Program-made: the position numbers and the translations under genes | Notes under the pieces: model-generated | What the model saw: the letters and a program-made list of their open reading frames with translations, nothing else | Told to the model about the DNA's origin: nothing | Database searches by the model: none | Part shown: piece by piece, positions 53,330 through 62,747 of the stretch | How positions within the stretch are numbered: the stretch's first letter is position 1 | How the letters are laid out: each line of letters starts with the position of its first letter | NCBI GenBank assembly: GCA_937926205.1 | Contig: CALEYL010000031.1 | Location: forward strand, 62,001-126,000 | Direction of reading: 5' to 3' | Source: an uncultured Saprospiraceae bacterium | Lineage (GTDB): Bacteria; Bacteroidota; Bacteroidia; Chitinophagales; Saprospiraceae | DNA: 64,000 bases

Positions 53330-55360
53330 TCAGGCATCTTCTTTCAATGTCCCCTGCACCAGCCCCTCATCTGCCAGGTACGGCAGCGTAATTTTCAACA
53401 AGGGGTTCGCTTCCATCGCCCTTTTTGCCGCAAACAAAGCGCCTTCATTCCGCGCCCAGGAACGGCGGGCAATGCCGTTGTTCACGTCCCAGTGCAGCAT
53501 GGATTCCAGGCGGCGCTGCGCATCGGATGTGCCGTCGAGCACCATGCCGAACCCGCCGTTGACAACCTCGCCCCAGCCTACGCCGCCGCCGTTGTGCAGC
53601 GAAACCCAGGTTGCCCCGCGAAATGCATCGCCGATCACATTGTGAACCGCCATATCCGCTGTAAAGCGCGAACCGTCATAAATATTGGCCGTTTCCCGAT
53701 AAGGGGAATCTGTTCCGGAAACGTCGTGGTGGTCGCGTCCCAGGACGACCGGAGCAGTAATCTCTCCACTTGCTATGGCATCGTTGAAAGCCCGCGCGAT
53801 TCGAATGCGTCCGTCTGCATCAGCATAAAGGATACGGGATCTGGAGCCCACCACCGGAATATTATCCTGCGCCGAAACAATCCAGTTCAGGTTATCCTGA
53901 AGCTGCGGCTTGATGGCTTCCGGGGCATATTTCAACATTTCAGACAATACTTCTGTAGCGATGGCGTCTGTTTTTTGCAAATCGGAGTCCAAACCGGAAG
54001 TGCACACCCAGCGGAAAGGCCCAAAGCCATAGTCGAAGCACATAGGGCCCATGATGTCCTCTACATAGGATGGATATTTGTACAAATCTTCGCTCTGGTT
54101 GCGCCAGATGTCGGCGCCGGCATTGCCTGCCTCTTTGAGAAAGGCGTTGCCATAATCCCAGAAGTACATCCCGCGTTCAGCCATCGTGTTGATGGCTTTA
54201 ACATGGCGGCGCAGGGTATCGCGTATTTCAGCCATAAAGCGCAGCGGGTCGCGCATCAGCAGGCGCTTGGCCTCCGCAAAAGTATATCCTGCAGGGCAAT
54301 AGCCCATATCGTGGATGTTGTGCAGGGAAGTCTGATCTGAACCCAGTTCAATTTTCACCTCGTCTTTCACCAGGCGCTCCCACAAATCCACAATATTGCC
54401 ATGGTAGATGAGGGCGATGCCTTCTTCTTTTCTGCGGCACGATTCGATGCGGCTGATCAGCTCACCCAGATTGGTATAAACATTTTCGGGTTTCACATAG
54501 CCATCTGCCACGCGTTGCTTTACGGCGTCATCGTCTACTTCTGCTATAACACCTACCGCGCGGGTGATGACCGCTGCAAGCGATTGCGCTCCCGACATGC
54601 CGCCAAGCCCGGAAGTCACGTACACTTTTCCACGAAGGTCGTCATCGCCCAGACCCATTTTCCGGCCTGCATTCAACAGGGTAATGGTCGTGCCGTGGAC
54701 GATGCCCTGCGGACCGATGTACATAAAAGAACCGGCCGTCATCTGGCCGTATTGTGTGACCCCCAGCGCGTTGTATTTATTCCAGTCTTCTTTTTTGGAG
54801 TAGTTAGGGACCATCATGCCATTAGTCACCACCACCCGCGGGGCATCCGGATGAGAAGGAAACAGCCCGAGCGGGTGACCGGAATAGAGAACAAGGGTTT
54901 GCTCGTCGGTCATTTCTGCCAGGTATTTCATGGTCAGGCGGTATTGCGCCCAGTTTTGAAATACCGCGCCGTTGCCGCCGTAAGTAATGAGTTCGTGTGG
55001 GTATTTAGCAACCTTTGGGTCGAGGTTGTTTTGCACCATGAGCATGATGGCAGCAGCTTGTTTGGACCGGTGGGGATACTCCTGGATCGGACGGGCATGC
55101 ATGGCGTAGGATGGCCGGAAACGGTGCATGTAAATGCGGCCGTATTGCTTCAGCTCTTCCGAAAATTCGGGCGCCAGCACTTCGTGGTGTTTTGGATGGA
55201 AATAGCGCAAGGCGTTCTGAATGGCCAGCACTTTTTCTTTTTCTGACAAAACGCCCTCAATTACCCGTTGCGGAGCATGGCCTACTGAATTGTCATAGAA
55301 AAGAGCGCTGGGCAGTTCGTCAGGAATGCCTTCGAGTATCGCTTGCTGGAATGGCGTCAT
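53330..55360 (-). CDS. hutU: Urocanate hydratase
   Basis: The 676-residue protein is urocanase. It has the long form found in Bacteroidota (Pseudomonas HutU is about 557 residues). Marks include ITYGGNGAVFQNWAQYRLT, YSGHPLGLFPS, the NAD-binding GKVYVTSGLGGMSGAQ, GSDQTSLHN, and YGFGPFRWVCTSG near the active-site region. It adds water to urocanate, giving imidazolone propionate, with tightly bound NAD, in histidine degradation. No hutH, hutI or hutG genes are nearby, so the pathway must be scattered. Its start is separated by about 165 bases from the divergent promoter region at 55525. Confidence 0.95.
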   Translation of the reverse strand: MTPFQQAILEGIPDELPSALFYDNSVGHAPQRVIEGVLSEKEKVLAIQNALRYFHPKHHEVLAPEFSEELKQYGRIYMHRFRPSYAMHARPIQEYPHRSKQAAAIMLMVQNNLDPKVAKYPHELITYGGNGAVFQNWAQYRLTMKYLAEMTDEQTLVLYSGHPLGLFPSHPDAPRVVVTNGMMVPNYSKKEDWNKYNALGVTQYGQMTAGSFMYIGPQGIVHGTTITLLNAGRKMGLGDDDLRGKVYVTSGLGGMSGAQSLAAVITRAVGVIAEVDDDAVKQRVADGYVKPENVYTNLGELISRIESCRRKEEGIALIYHGNIVDLWERLVKDEVKIELGSDQTSLHNIHDMGYCPAGYTFAEAKRLLMRDPLRFMAEIRDTLRRHVKAINTMAERGMYFWDYGNAFLKEAGNAGADIWRNQSEDLYKYPSYVEDIMGPMCFDYGFGPFRWVCTSGLDSDLQKTDAIATEVLSEMLKYAPEAIKPQLQDNLNWIVSAQDNIPVVGSRSRILYADADGRIRIARAFNDAIASGEITAPVVLGRDHHDVSGTDSPYRETANIYDGSRFTADMAVHNVIGDAFRGATWVSLHNGGGVGWGEVVNGGFGMVLDGTSDAQRRLESMLHWDVNNGIARRSWARNEGALFAAKRAMEANPLLKITLPYLADEGLVQGTLKEDA

Positions 55361-55524
55361 GGTTAGATATTAGTTGATCAGGACCGCAAAAATAAGGAAA
55401 TGATTCTTGTATATTCAGATAGTCTGAGAAAACAAAGCAATTCTATTCATCTGAGTTAAGCCTGAATACGAATAGGGAAATGAATGGTACATACATTTCA
55501 GTCTGATCGAAATGGAAGTGTAAT

Positions 55525-55555
55525 TTTGTCGCCACAATAAGCGTTACTACTTTTG
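55525..55555 (+). promoter_or_regulatory. Bacteroidota-type promoter, perfect match
   Basis: TTTG (55525-55528), a 19-base spacer, and TACTTTTG (55548-55555) match the Bacteroidota primary-sigma consensus TTTG-N19-TAnnTTTG exactly. Transcription would start near 55562, about 50 bases before the ATG at 55614. Confidence 0.8.
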
Positions 55556-55613
55556 CCTGCTCAACAGGCGCACAAAATCGCTTCCTTTTGCACATACATT
55601 ACCAAACAGGCTC

Positions 55614-58600
55614 ATGAAAAAAATCAGCCTCCCGGCTCTTTGCACCGCAGCCCTGCTGCTTTCTTTGTTTTCGCTGCAGGCGCAACGCATCGATAAATTT
55701 TCGGAAAACACTACCGAATTCCTTACGCAGTTGGAGTCTATAATGACCGCCAGCAAGCAAAAAGTCCTCGAAGATAGTTTCAAGGAATTTGCAGCTGTAT
55801 TCCGGGGCGGCACGTATACGGAAGCGGAACAGCAGCAAATTATCAAGACCGGAAACGGTTTACTTCAGCGACGCATGAGCGCCAGCCCTCACTTCAGAGA
55901 CTATCTGACGGCGCTGACCCTGGTAAAAAAGACCCCAAACGGAGAAATCCATTTCAAAGAGTGGAATGCGGTATTGGAAACGCTGCTGACCAACCCATCT
56001 TATAAAAATACGGCCTGCGAAGACTTCATGGAGTTTTCCATTCCGTTTTTTGCTAAAAAAGCCATCCGGTCGGCCCCGACGGGTACTTCCTGGTATGCGA
56101 TTTCCGATAATTTTCAAATCCGGTTTGAGGATACAAGGCCAGCCGTACAGTTTGACGCGCTTGACCTGATGGCCGGGCGTAAAGAAGACTCCATTTACAT
56201 CCGAAAAACTTCGGGTATCTATCTTCCGATTGAACAACTTTGGAAAGGTAAAAAAGGTACAGTAAGCTGGTCGGAACGCTTTGGCAAGGAAATGTCCGCT
56301 TTTGTTGAATTCGACGATTATGAATTCGAATTAAAGAAGAGCCTCTACGAGGTGCCAAAAGTCCGCTTTTATTACCCGCTTTATTTTGGGAACAATGCCA
56401 TAACAGGCAGTTTTTCCGATAAACTGGTTACAGCGCCCAATGAAGATGCCGCTTCTTTTCCGCGTTTTGAATCCGACAATAAAGTCTTAAAAATCAATAA
56501 CCTCGGCGAAGGCGTAAAATACGAAGGCGGTTTCCGATTGCACGGAACCACCCTCTATGGATACGGCAATAAAGACAACAAAGCCAAGCTGGAAATTTCC
56601 AATCTCCAAAAAGAAAAGGTCTTCTATGGCGAATCGGTGTTGTTTACCATTCGCAGAGAAGAGCGCATCTCCAGCAGTAAGGTGGACGGCGCCCTTTACT
56701 TTGGCAAAGACTCCATTTACCACCCTTCCATTGAGTTGCGCTACGACATCAAAACAAGGCAACTGCAGTTGACACGGGGGCAAAGTGCCACCGACCGGAA
56801 TCCTTTCTTTGACTCCTTCCACAAAGTGAATATTGACGCTGAAAACATAGTGGCTTATATGGATTCTGATTCCATCGTGGTTGGAAAACGCACCATCAGC
56901 ATTACCCACAAAGACGATGTGACGTTTGAGTCTATGGAGTTTTTCAAACGATCGGAATACTTCCGCATCCAAAACCTGGCCGATAACAACCCCATCGCCA
57001 TCATGAAAGTAACTGCTGAGCGCGAAGGCAGCAATTTTATCGACGCCAACCTGCTGGCGGAACGCATCAACCCAAAATTTTCGGTAGAAAACATCCAAAG
57101 CTTGTTGTTTGACCTCGTTTCCAAGGGCTTCATTAACTACGACAGCGACAAACAATTGGTAGAAGTAAAAAACAAAGTATTTCACTTTGCCAATGCCGAC
57201 CAAAACAAAGTGGACTACGACGTGTTGGCAGTAAAATCACTGACCGACAACACCAATGCTGTACTGAATACCCGCAACGGCTCCATGATGGTAGACGGGG
57301 TTGAAAGCATCGAATTGAGCAGCAAACAACGCGTGGCCATAAAACCGCTTGGCAAACAGATTGTCATGCTCAAAAACCGAAACATTGATTTCGACGGCCG
57401 CTATTTTGCAGGGTTCAGTATGATGGAAGGTAAAGACATTCACTTCGAATACGATAAATTTCAGTTAAGAAGCGATTCGATTCGGTTTTTTGACCTGTAT
57501 GTGCCAACCGGCCAGTTGGATAAAAACAAAGAACCCATTGCAAATTCCATCGCCTCACGCATTGAACACTTAAAAGGCGTTTTGCTTATTGATGCCCCTT
57601 CGAATAAATCGAGCCGGGAAGACATCGAAATGTTCCCATCGCTGCAAAGCAAAGAGATATCTTACGTGTTTTACGACTACGACAGCACCCAGAACCGCGC
57701 TTACAACCGCGATTCTTTTTATTTCGCACTGGATCCCTTCAGTTTCAATCACATAGACAAGTATACAGCGGCCGATGTAAAGTTCGCCGGTAACATGGTT
57801 TCTGCCAATATCTTTCCGAAATTCAAAGAATCCATTGTGTTGCGCGAAGACCAGTCGCTTGGTTTTGTCACCAAAACCCCGGGAAAGGGATTCCCGGCAT
57901 ACACCGGGAAAGGCAATTATTCGGGCGAAATTGACCTGAGTAACAAAGGGCTTTTGGGTAAAGGCGACATCAAATACCTTGGCGCTTCCATCCACTCGGA
58001 AGACATTGTTTTTAAACCCAAACAAGCCCTTGCCAGTGCTGAAAAATTCAACCTGGAAGAAAACAGAAACAAAGGAGAGGAAGTACCTCAGGTACGCGGT
58101 ATCGATGTGCGCATCGACTGGCGTCCTTATAAAGACAGCATGTACGTTCGATCCAAAGAAGCGCCGTTCGCATTGTACAAAAGCAATGATCATACGCTAA
58201 AAGGCACGCTGATTCTAACCCCGGGCGGTTTGAAAGGGGATGGTCTTTTTGAATGGAGTAAAGCAGAAATGCAGTCCAAACTGATGACCTTCGGTGCGTT
58301 TTCATCCAAAGCCGATACCACCTCCATCAGCATCAAGTCGGTGGATCCTAAAAAAATGGCGCTGCAAACTCAAAATGTGCATGGTTATGTGGATTTCGAT
58401 GAAAAGATCGGAGAGTTTGAGGCAAATGAAGATTACGTGCTCACAACCCTGCCTTATAACCAATACGTGACCTCTTTCCATGATTTCACATGGGACATGA
58501 AAACGGAGGAGATCAAATTTCAGGACGACACGACAAAACTGGCGACTTTCCTATCAATTCATCCCGATCAGGATTCCCTGCGTTTTGAAGGCGGCAGTGC

Positions 58601-60221
58601 GCGTTATGACCTGCAAAGCAGTATCTTACAAATCAGCCATGTCCCGCACATCATTGCCGCTGACGCTTTCATTTATCCCGACAGCAACTATGTGGAAATC
58701 GGGCCTAACGGCGTGATGAAAAAGTTTGAAAATTCAAAAATCGTAGCCGACACCCTCAACCAGCAACACGTCATCAACCGGGCAAGTGTGGAAATTCTGG
58801 GAAAAAAGCTGTACAAAGCCAGCGGCTATTACGAATACAATATCGCCGGCCGGGATCAGGAAATTCTCTTCCAGGAAATAATCGGACAGCGCATTGGCAA
58901 AGGGCAAATGAGTGAAAAACGCGTGGAAACCCGAGCTTCGGGTACTGTTGAAGCCAAAGACAGTTTCTACATCGACCTTAAAACTTCTTTTCAGGGTAAA
59001 ATTAGTTTGAACGCACAGTCAAAAAACCTGACTTTCGATGGTTTTGCCCGTCTGGAAGCCGAAAAATTACCACTAAAACCCTGGTTTACCGTCAGTAGCG
59101 AAGGGGATAAAAATGACTTGCAGATAGCCTTTAATTCGCCCAAAAGCATTGAAGGCGAGCCCTTGTTCACAGGCTTGTTCCTGAGTAAGGAAAATGCACG
59201 CGTTTACCCGCGGGCCATGATGCCCTTGTCCTTCCGTAAAGACCGGCCGATTCTTCCGGTAAAGGGCGTTTTCAAATACGATAAAAAATTAGACCATTTC
59301 ATCTTCGGCGATTCTTCTAAAATTGTTCGCAATGAATTGAAAGGCAATATCTTTACCTTCAATAACAAAAACGGAAAAGTATTGGCGGAAGGGCGCTTCA
59401 ACATCGGATCCGGTTTGAAGTACGTTAAGGTAGATGCTGCCGGTTTTGCAGAAACCGCATTCCCGGAACCGGCTCCCGAACCTGAGCCCGGCGACCTGAC
59501 CATGCCTGCAGAACCGGACCAGATCATGTCAGCAGAGCCTGACAGCACAGCAGCCCCGAAACCCGGCCCGCCTCCTGTTGTTGAAATCCCCGTGACTGCA
59601 GAATTGATGAGTGGGGTAAAGTTGATCGTTCCGGAAAAGCTGATGAACATCATGATCAACGATTTTAAATCCGCAGGATTTGATGCGCGTATCATCACCT
59701 ATCTGACCGACATCAACTACTACAAAAAAGCTGCCAACGAGCTTTTCCCTCAGGAAAAGGATGCGCAGGATGCCATCAACGGCATCAGTTCGGGGTATCT
59801 TGATATTCCGAAAAAATACAACGACTATACCTTCCTTTTCAGTCGCCTGAAAATGCGATGGGATCCGGATCTGCAGTCTTTTGTGACAACGGATAACAAT
59901 CTGGGGTTGGTGAGTATGAATGGAGAATCTTTCAACAAAGTCGTCACGGGTTATGTCGAATTCAAAATGCCCACAACAGATAATGACGACCGGGTTTATG
60001 TGCACCTTAAATCGCCGAGCCAACTGTTTTATTTCTTTGGATACAAACAAGGCATTATGAGCATCACTTCCAACAACCCGGCGTTTATGGAAGCCCTGGA
60101 AAGCATGAAAGCCAAGGATTTGGTGTTGAAAATGCCGGATGGCGAAACGTATGAAATTCAGGCAGTTGACTTGACTACGGCTAACCAGTTTGTGCGACGG
60201 GTAGAAGCCGCAGGTAAGTAG
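55614..60221 (+). CDS. Large exported protein of unknown function
   Basis: The 1535-residue protein has a signal peptide (MKKISLPALCTAALLLSLFSLQAQ) and no further membrane segment. The N-terminal 200 residues are partly helical; residues about 210-1280 are long stretches of beta strands with repeated Phe/Tyr/Asp patterns (for example KGVLLIDAPSNKS, IHFEYDKFQLRSDSIRFFDLYV) reminiscent of beta-solenoid or barrel-like exported proteins. A Pro/Glu-rich linker spans about 1283-1323 (PEPAPEPEPGDL), and the last 200 residues look globular alpha/beta. No T9SS domain or terminal Phe is seen. A perfect promoter lies in front and a porin-like gene follows. I do not recognise a named family. Confidence 0.72.
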   Translation: MKKISLPALCTAALLLSLFSLQAQRIDKFSENTTEFLTQLESIMTASKQKVLEDSFKEFAAVFRGGTYTEAEQQQIIKTGNGLLQRRMSASPHFRDYLTALTLVKKTPNGEIHFKEWNAVLETLLTNPSYKNTACEDFMEFSIPFFAKKAIRSAPTGTSWYAISDNFQIRFEDTRPAVQFDALDLMAGRKEDSIYIRKTSGIYLPIEQLWKGKKGTVSWSERFGKEMSAFVEFDDYEFELKKSLYEVPKVRFYYPLYFGNNAITGSFSDKLVTAPNEDAASFPRFESDNKVLKINNLGEGVKYEGGFRLHGTTLYGYGNKDNKAKLEISNLQKEKVFYGESVLFTIRREERISSSKVDGALYFGKDSIYHPSIELRYDIKTRQLQLTRGQSATDRNPFFDSFHKVNIDAENIVAYMDSDSIVVGKRTISITHKDDVTFESMEFFKRSEYFRIQNLADNNPIAIMKVTAEREGSNFIDANLLAERINPKFSVENIQSLLFDLVSKGFINYDSDKQLVEVKNKVFHFANADQNKVDYDVLAVKSLTDNTNAVLNTRNGSMMVDGVESIELSSKQRVAIKPLGKQIVMLKNRNIDFDGRYFAGFSMMEGKDIHFEYDKFQLRSDSIRFFDLYVPTGQLDKNKEPIANSIASRIEHLKGVLLIDAPSNKSSREDIEMFPSLQSKEISYVFYDYDSTQNRAYNRDSFYFALDPFSFNHIDKYTAADVKFAGNMVSANIFPKFKESIVLREDQSLGFVTKTPGKGFPAYTGKGNYSGEIDLSNKGLLGKGDIKYLGASIHSEDIVFKPKQALASAEKFNLEENRNKGEEVPQVRGIDVRIDWRPYKDSMYVRSKEAPFALYKSNDHTLKGTLILTPGGLKGDGLFEWSKAEMQSKLMTFGAFSSKADTTSISIKSVDPKKMALQTQNVHGYVDFDEKIGEFEANEDYVLTTLPYNQYVTSFHDFTWDMKTEEIKFQDDTTKLATFLSIHPDQDSLRFEGGSARYDLQSSILQISHVPHIIAADAFIYPDSNYVEIGPNGVMKKFENSKIVADTLNQQHVINRASVEILGKKLYKASGYYEYNIAGRDQEILFQEIIGQRIGKGQMSEKRVETRASGTVEAKDSFYIDLKTSFQGKISLNAQSKNLTFDGFARLEAEKLPLKPWFTVSSEGDKNDLQIAFNSPKSIEGEPLFTGLFLSKENARVYPRAMMPLSFRKDRPILPVKGVFKYDKKLDHFIFGDSSKIVRNELKGNIFTFNNKNGKVLAEGRFNIGSGLKYVKVDAAGFAETAFPEPAPEPEPGDLTMPAEPDQIMSAEPDSTAAPKPGPPPVVEIPVTAELMSGVKLIVPEKLMNIMINDFKSAGFDARIITYLTDINYYKKAANELFPQEKDAQDAINGISSGYLDIPKKYNDYTFLFSRLKMRWDPDLQSFVTTDNNLGLVSMNGESFNKVVTGYVEFKMPTTDNDDRVYVHLKSPSQLFYFFGYKQGIMSITSNNPAFMEALESMKAKDLVLKMPDGETYEIQAVDLTTANQFVRRVEAAGK

Positions 60222-60226
60222 TGTCT

Positions 60227-60256
60227 GTTGCACATAAGAATCATGTAATACCTTTC
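60227..60256 (+). promoter_or_regulatory. Possible promoter of the porin-like gene
   Basis: GTTG (60227-60230) and TACCTTTC (60249-60256) are 18 bases apart, each one base off the Bacteroidota consensus. If used, the leader is about 100 bases and includes the hairpin at 60289-60317. Confidence 0.38.
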
Positions 60257-60288
60257 GTTAATTCTGTAACACGCCGCTAAAGAAAAGG

Positions 60289-60317
60289 GAGGATCTTTAT
60301 ATCATCAAAAGGTCCTC
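60289..60317 (+). other. Stem-loop in leader of the porin-like gene
   Basis: GAGGATCTTT (60289-60298) can pair with AAAGGTCCTC (60308-60317) with one mismatch (a G-T wobble) around a 9-base loop. No T-run follows on the plus strand, so a leader structure is as likely as a terminator of the upstream gene. Confidence 0.4.
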
Positions 60318-60361
60318 TTAAACACAAGGACACGCAATTCTTTAACTAAAACACGTTTCAA

Positions 60362-61045
60362 ATGACTACACAAAATTGGATAAAGCAATACGCACTGGCT
60401 ATTGCCGTGCTGCTCATGGGTACCATGACATGGGCGCAAGTTGGTATCAAAGCCGGCATCAACCTCGCAAGCCTTTCACAGGATCCCGACGAGGCAACAT
60501 ATGAGGACTACAAGGCCAAGTCCATCCTTGGATTTCAGGGTGGGTTGACCGTTGAGCTCCCAATAGGAGGGCCATTTGCTATACAACCTGAATTCCTGTT
60601 CATTCAAAAAGGTGGAAAGTCCGAATACATCATCAACGAAAACAACAAGTTGATGACAAGCGTCACTTATAATTATGTGGAAGTACCTGTCTTGTTGAAA
60701 CTGAAACTGGGAAGTACGGATGGCGACGGCGCCGGTTTTTACCTTATTGGCGGCCCTTTTGTCGGGTATTCGCTTACGGGAAAAGTAAAGCAGGAGCTGA
60801 CTGTTCTCGGCCAGACAACAACCAGCGAAGAAAGCATCGATTATACCGACGAAGACTTTAATGAAAAGCGTCTGGACTGGGGTACATCGTTTGGCGCCGG
60901 CATCCACCTCGGTAAATTATTTATTGATGCCCGTTACAACCTGGGCATTAACAACCTGCTGGATGAAGACGCCAATAACAACAACGACAATAAACCATAC
61001 CTGCGCACGCGGGGTATAGGACTGACGGTTGGCTTTGTGATCTAA
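60362..61045 (+). CDS. Porin-family outer-membrane barrel (PorT-like)
   Basis: The 227-residue protein has a signal peptide (about MTTQNWIKQYALAIAVLLMGTMTWAQ), begins VGIKAGINLASLSQD, and continues with alternating strands: QPEFLFIQKGGK, VEVPVLLKLKL, GFYLIGGPFVGYSL, GAGIHLGKLFIDARYNLGI. This matches the small outer-membrane barrel family PF13568 (PorT and related proteins of Bacteroidota). An Asp/Asn-rich loop (DEDANNNNDNKPYL) near the end is probably surface exposed. It may share transcription with the large exported protein gene, 140 bases upstream. A terminator follows. Confidence 0.85.
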   Translation: MTTQNWIKQYALAIAVLLMGTMTWAQVGIKAGINLASLSQDPDEATYEDYKAKSILGFQGGLTVELPIGGPFAIQPEFLFIQKGGKSEYIINENNKLMTSVTYNYVEVPVLLKLKLGSTDGDGAGFYLIGGPFVGYSLTGKVKQELTVLGQTTTSEESIDYTDEDFNEKRLDWGTSFGAGIHLGKLFIDARYNLGINNLLDEDANNNNDNKPYLRTRGIGLTVGFVI

Positions 61046-61076
61046 AGCATCATTGCCATTTCTGATATCAAACCAT

Positions 61077-61113
61077 GAGACATCCGACACTTTCGGGTGT
61101 CTCATTTCTTTTC
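61077..61113 (+). terminator. Stem-loop terminator after the porin-like gene
   Basis: GAGACATCCG (61077-61086) pairs with CGGGTGTCTC (61094-61103) with one G-T wobble, around ACACTTT, followed by ATTTCTTTTC on the plus strand. Confidence 0.7.
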
Positions 61114-61138
61114 TGCTATTGTTGAAACATGCCGTATT

Positions 61139-62563
61139 TCATTTCCAGCGCCTGTTTCTTTTCAATTTCTCCAGCAACCATGCCCTTTCTGCCACCAAAG
61201 GTGTATCGCGGATTCTCTTTTCCAAACGTCCGCTCTGTGCTTTATCGCCTGGTTTAAGCCGCAATAACTGCCCGGTAAAGCGGGCAAGATTGCGATACAT
61301 TTCGCGGTGGTAGCCGATTTCGCCGTGGCGACGCAACCAGGTCAGCAGGTTTTCCAGCGTGGATTCCAACGCATCGGAAGCACCTTGTTCAAAATAGATT
61401 TTTACCAGCATTTTACGGCTTTCGAGGTTGTACATTACATCCGGAAAATTGACGTTGCGCAGCAATTCAAGGGTTGTATCAAAGTTTCCCTGGCGAAAAT
61501 GGTAAATGGCCAGGTTGTACCTGTAGGTGTTTTCTGCTTCTTTCTCTGGCAACTGCCCCCGGTAATGTTCCAGAAACTGCGCTGCTTTTTCCCATTCTTC
61601 CAGCGCCAGAAAATTCATGAGTACATTGTTGTAAGTGTATTTAGACAATACGCCATTATCATCCTGAAGAAGGCGCTTTTCCAATCCCAACAAATAAAAA
61701 TCGAGGGTACTCCGTAAAGCCATACGGTCTCCTTCATTGATCCGCCGGATGCCGTGGTTGATGGCCAGCATGAGTAAACTACGGGCTTCCTGACGGGGCA
61801 AACGACTTTGATGTTGTTCAAATAAAGTAATGAAATCGCTTATCGGCGCGCTGTCCTCTTGTTCGGATAACATGCGATAACCGTGATAATACAATGCCAC
61901 TCCGGGAAACGCTTCCTGCGGAAGTCCTGGCAATTGCTGCAACAGAGGTTCAAGCCAAACTTCTCCCAATTTATCCCGATGTTGAACCGCTTGTTGTGAG
62001 CGCTCGATACAGGCAATTTGCAATAGCTGACCGGCATACCAGGCACTTAAGTTTTTAGCCATTCCGTCAAACGAAAAGTCAGGACTGCGTTCAAAGCGAA
62101 TGGCCCACTCGTATTTTTCCATTTCAAGGCGAAACAGATAGAGGTTACCTGAAAAAGCATCCTGCATGGCGCCCTGATCCAGCAATCGCTCCGATTCCTT
62201 CATGACAATGGCATGGTTTTTTTTTAAACCACGCTTTCGTAAGGCCTGAAGCAGCAATAATGACCTTTGCTGCGGCAAAGCCGACAATTCCTGCTCTGTC
62301 AAAAAATCGCGCAACAGCTTCATCATCGCACTCATTTCGTGGCGGAGCTTGGCATGCCCCGGCAATGGGGGCTCAAATACAGCAGAGCATGCTGCATCCA
62401 TTTCAGGTTCAACGCTTTTCTTCCGACAGGCTTCCAGATAATCGAACAATCGCAACAGGGAGGTTTTCCGGTTAAAACAGGGCGATTCCAGCCAAATCCG
62501 AAAAGTGCGAAGTTCCCAGGCGCTCAACGCATTGAATATTTCTACAAGGGAATTGTCTTTCAT
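61139..62563 (-). CDS. Hypothetical helical protein
   Basis: The 474-residue protein is helical throughout, rich in Leu, Glu, Arg and Gln, with TPR-like pairs of helices (for example LALEEWEKAAQFLEHYRGQLPEKEAENTYRYNLAIYHFRQGNFDTTLELLRNV). The N-terminus (LVEIFNALSAWELRTFRIWLESPCFNRKTSLLRLFDYLEACR) looks like a distinct conserved head. There is no signal peptide or membrane segment. I do not recognise a named family; it is plausibly a scaffold or regulatory protein. It converges on the porin-like gene and is divergent from the right-edge gene. Confidence 0.7.
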   Translation of the reverse strand: MKDNSLVEIFNALSAWELRTFRIWLESPCFNRKTSLLRLFDYLEACRKKSVEPEMDAACSAVFEPPLPGHAKLRHEMSAMMKLLRDFLTEQELSALPQQRSLLLLQALRKRGLKKNHAIVMKESERLLDQGAMQDAFSGNLYLFRLEMEKYEWAIRFERSPDFSFDGMAKNLSAWYAGQLLQIACIERSQQAVQHRDKLGEVWLEPLLQQLPGLPQEAFPGVALYYHGYRMLSEQEDSAPISDFITLFEQHQSRLPRQEARSLLMLAINHGIRRINEGDRMALRSTLDFYLLGLEKRLLQDDNGVLSKYTYNNVLMNFLALEEWEKAAQFLEHYRGQLPEKEAENTYRYNLAIYHFRQGNFDTTLELLRNVNFPDVMYNLESRKMLVKIYFEQGASDALESTLENLLTWLRRHGEIGYHREMYRNLARFTGQLLRLKPGDKAQSGRLEKRIRDTPLVAERAWLLEKLKRNRRWK

Positions 62564-62693
62564 AATATTTTCATGTTAATCATTTTTAAGCGTTTTAAAA
62601 ATCGTTCAATTAGCTATTCACATAAAAAATTGTTTATCAATAAAAAACGACATAATAATACAAAAACTGCTCTGATAAATTGCAAAAAATGAT

Positions 62694-62725
62694 TTTGTTA
62701 CCCAGGAGAAAGAGACGGACTTTTG
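62694..62725 (+). promoter_or_regulatory. Probable promoter of the right-edge gene
   Basis: TTTG (62694-62697), a 20-base gap, and GACTTTTG (62718-62725) match the Bacteroidota consensus except for one base of the -7 box and one extra spacer base. Transcription would begin about 15 bases before the ATG at 62748. Confidence 0.5.
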
Positions 62726-62747
62726 TATCGAATCAAAAAATTATGCC

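Noticed and set aside
53492..55246. Two long plus-strand frames of about 280 codons opposite hutU
   Set aside because: They are antisense to a clearly conserved urocanase gene, and their sequences are Cys/His/Arg-rich as expected for antisense shadows.
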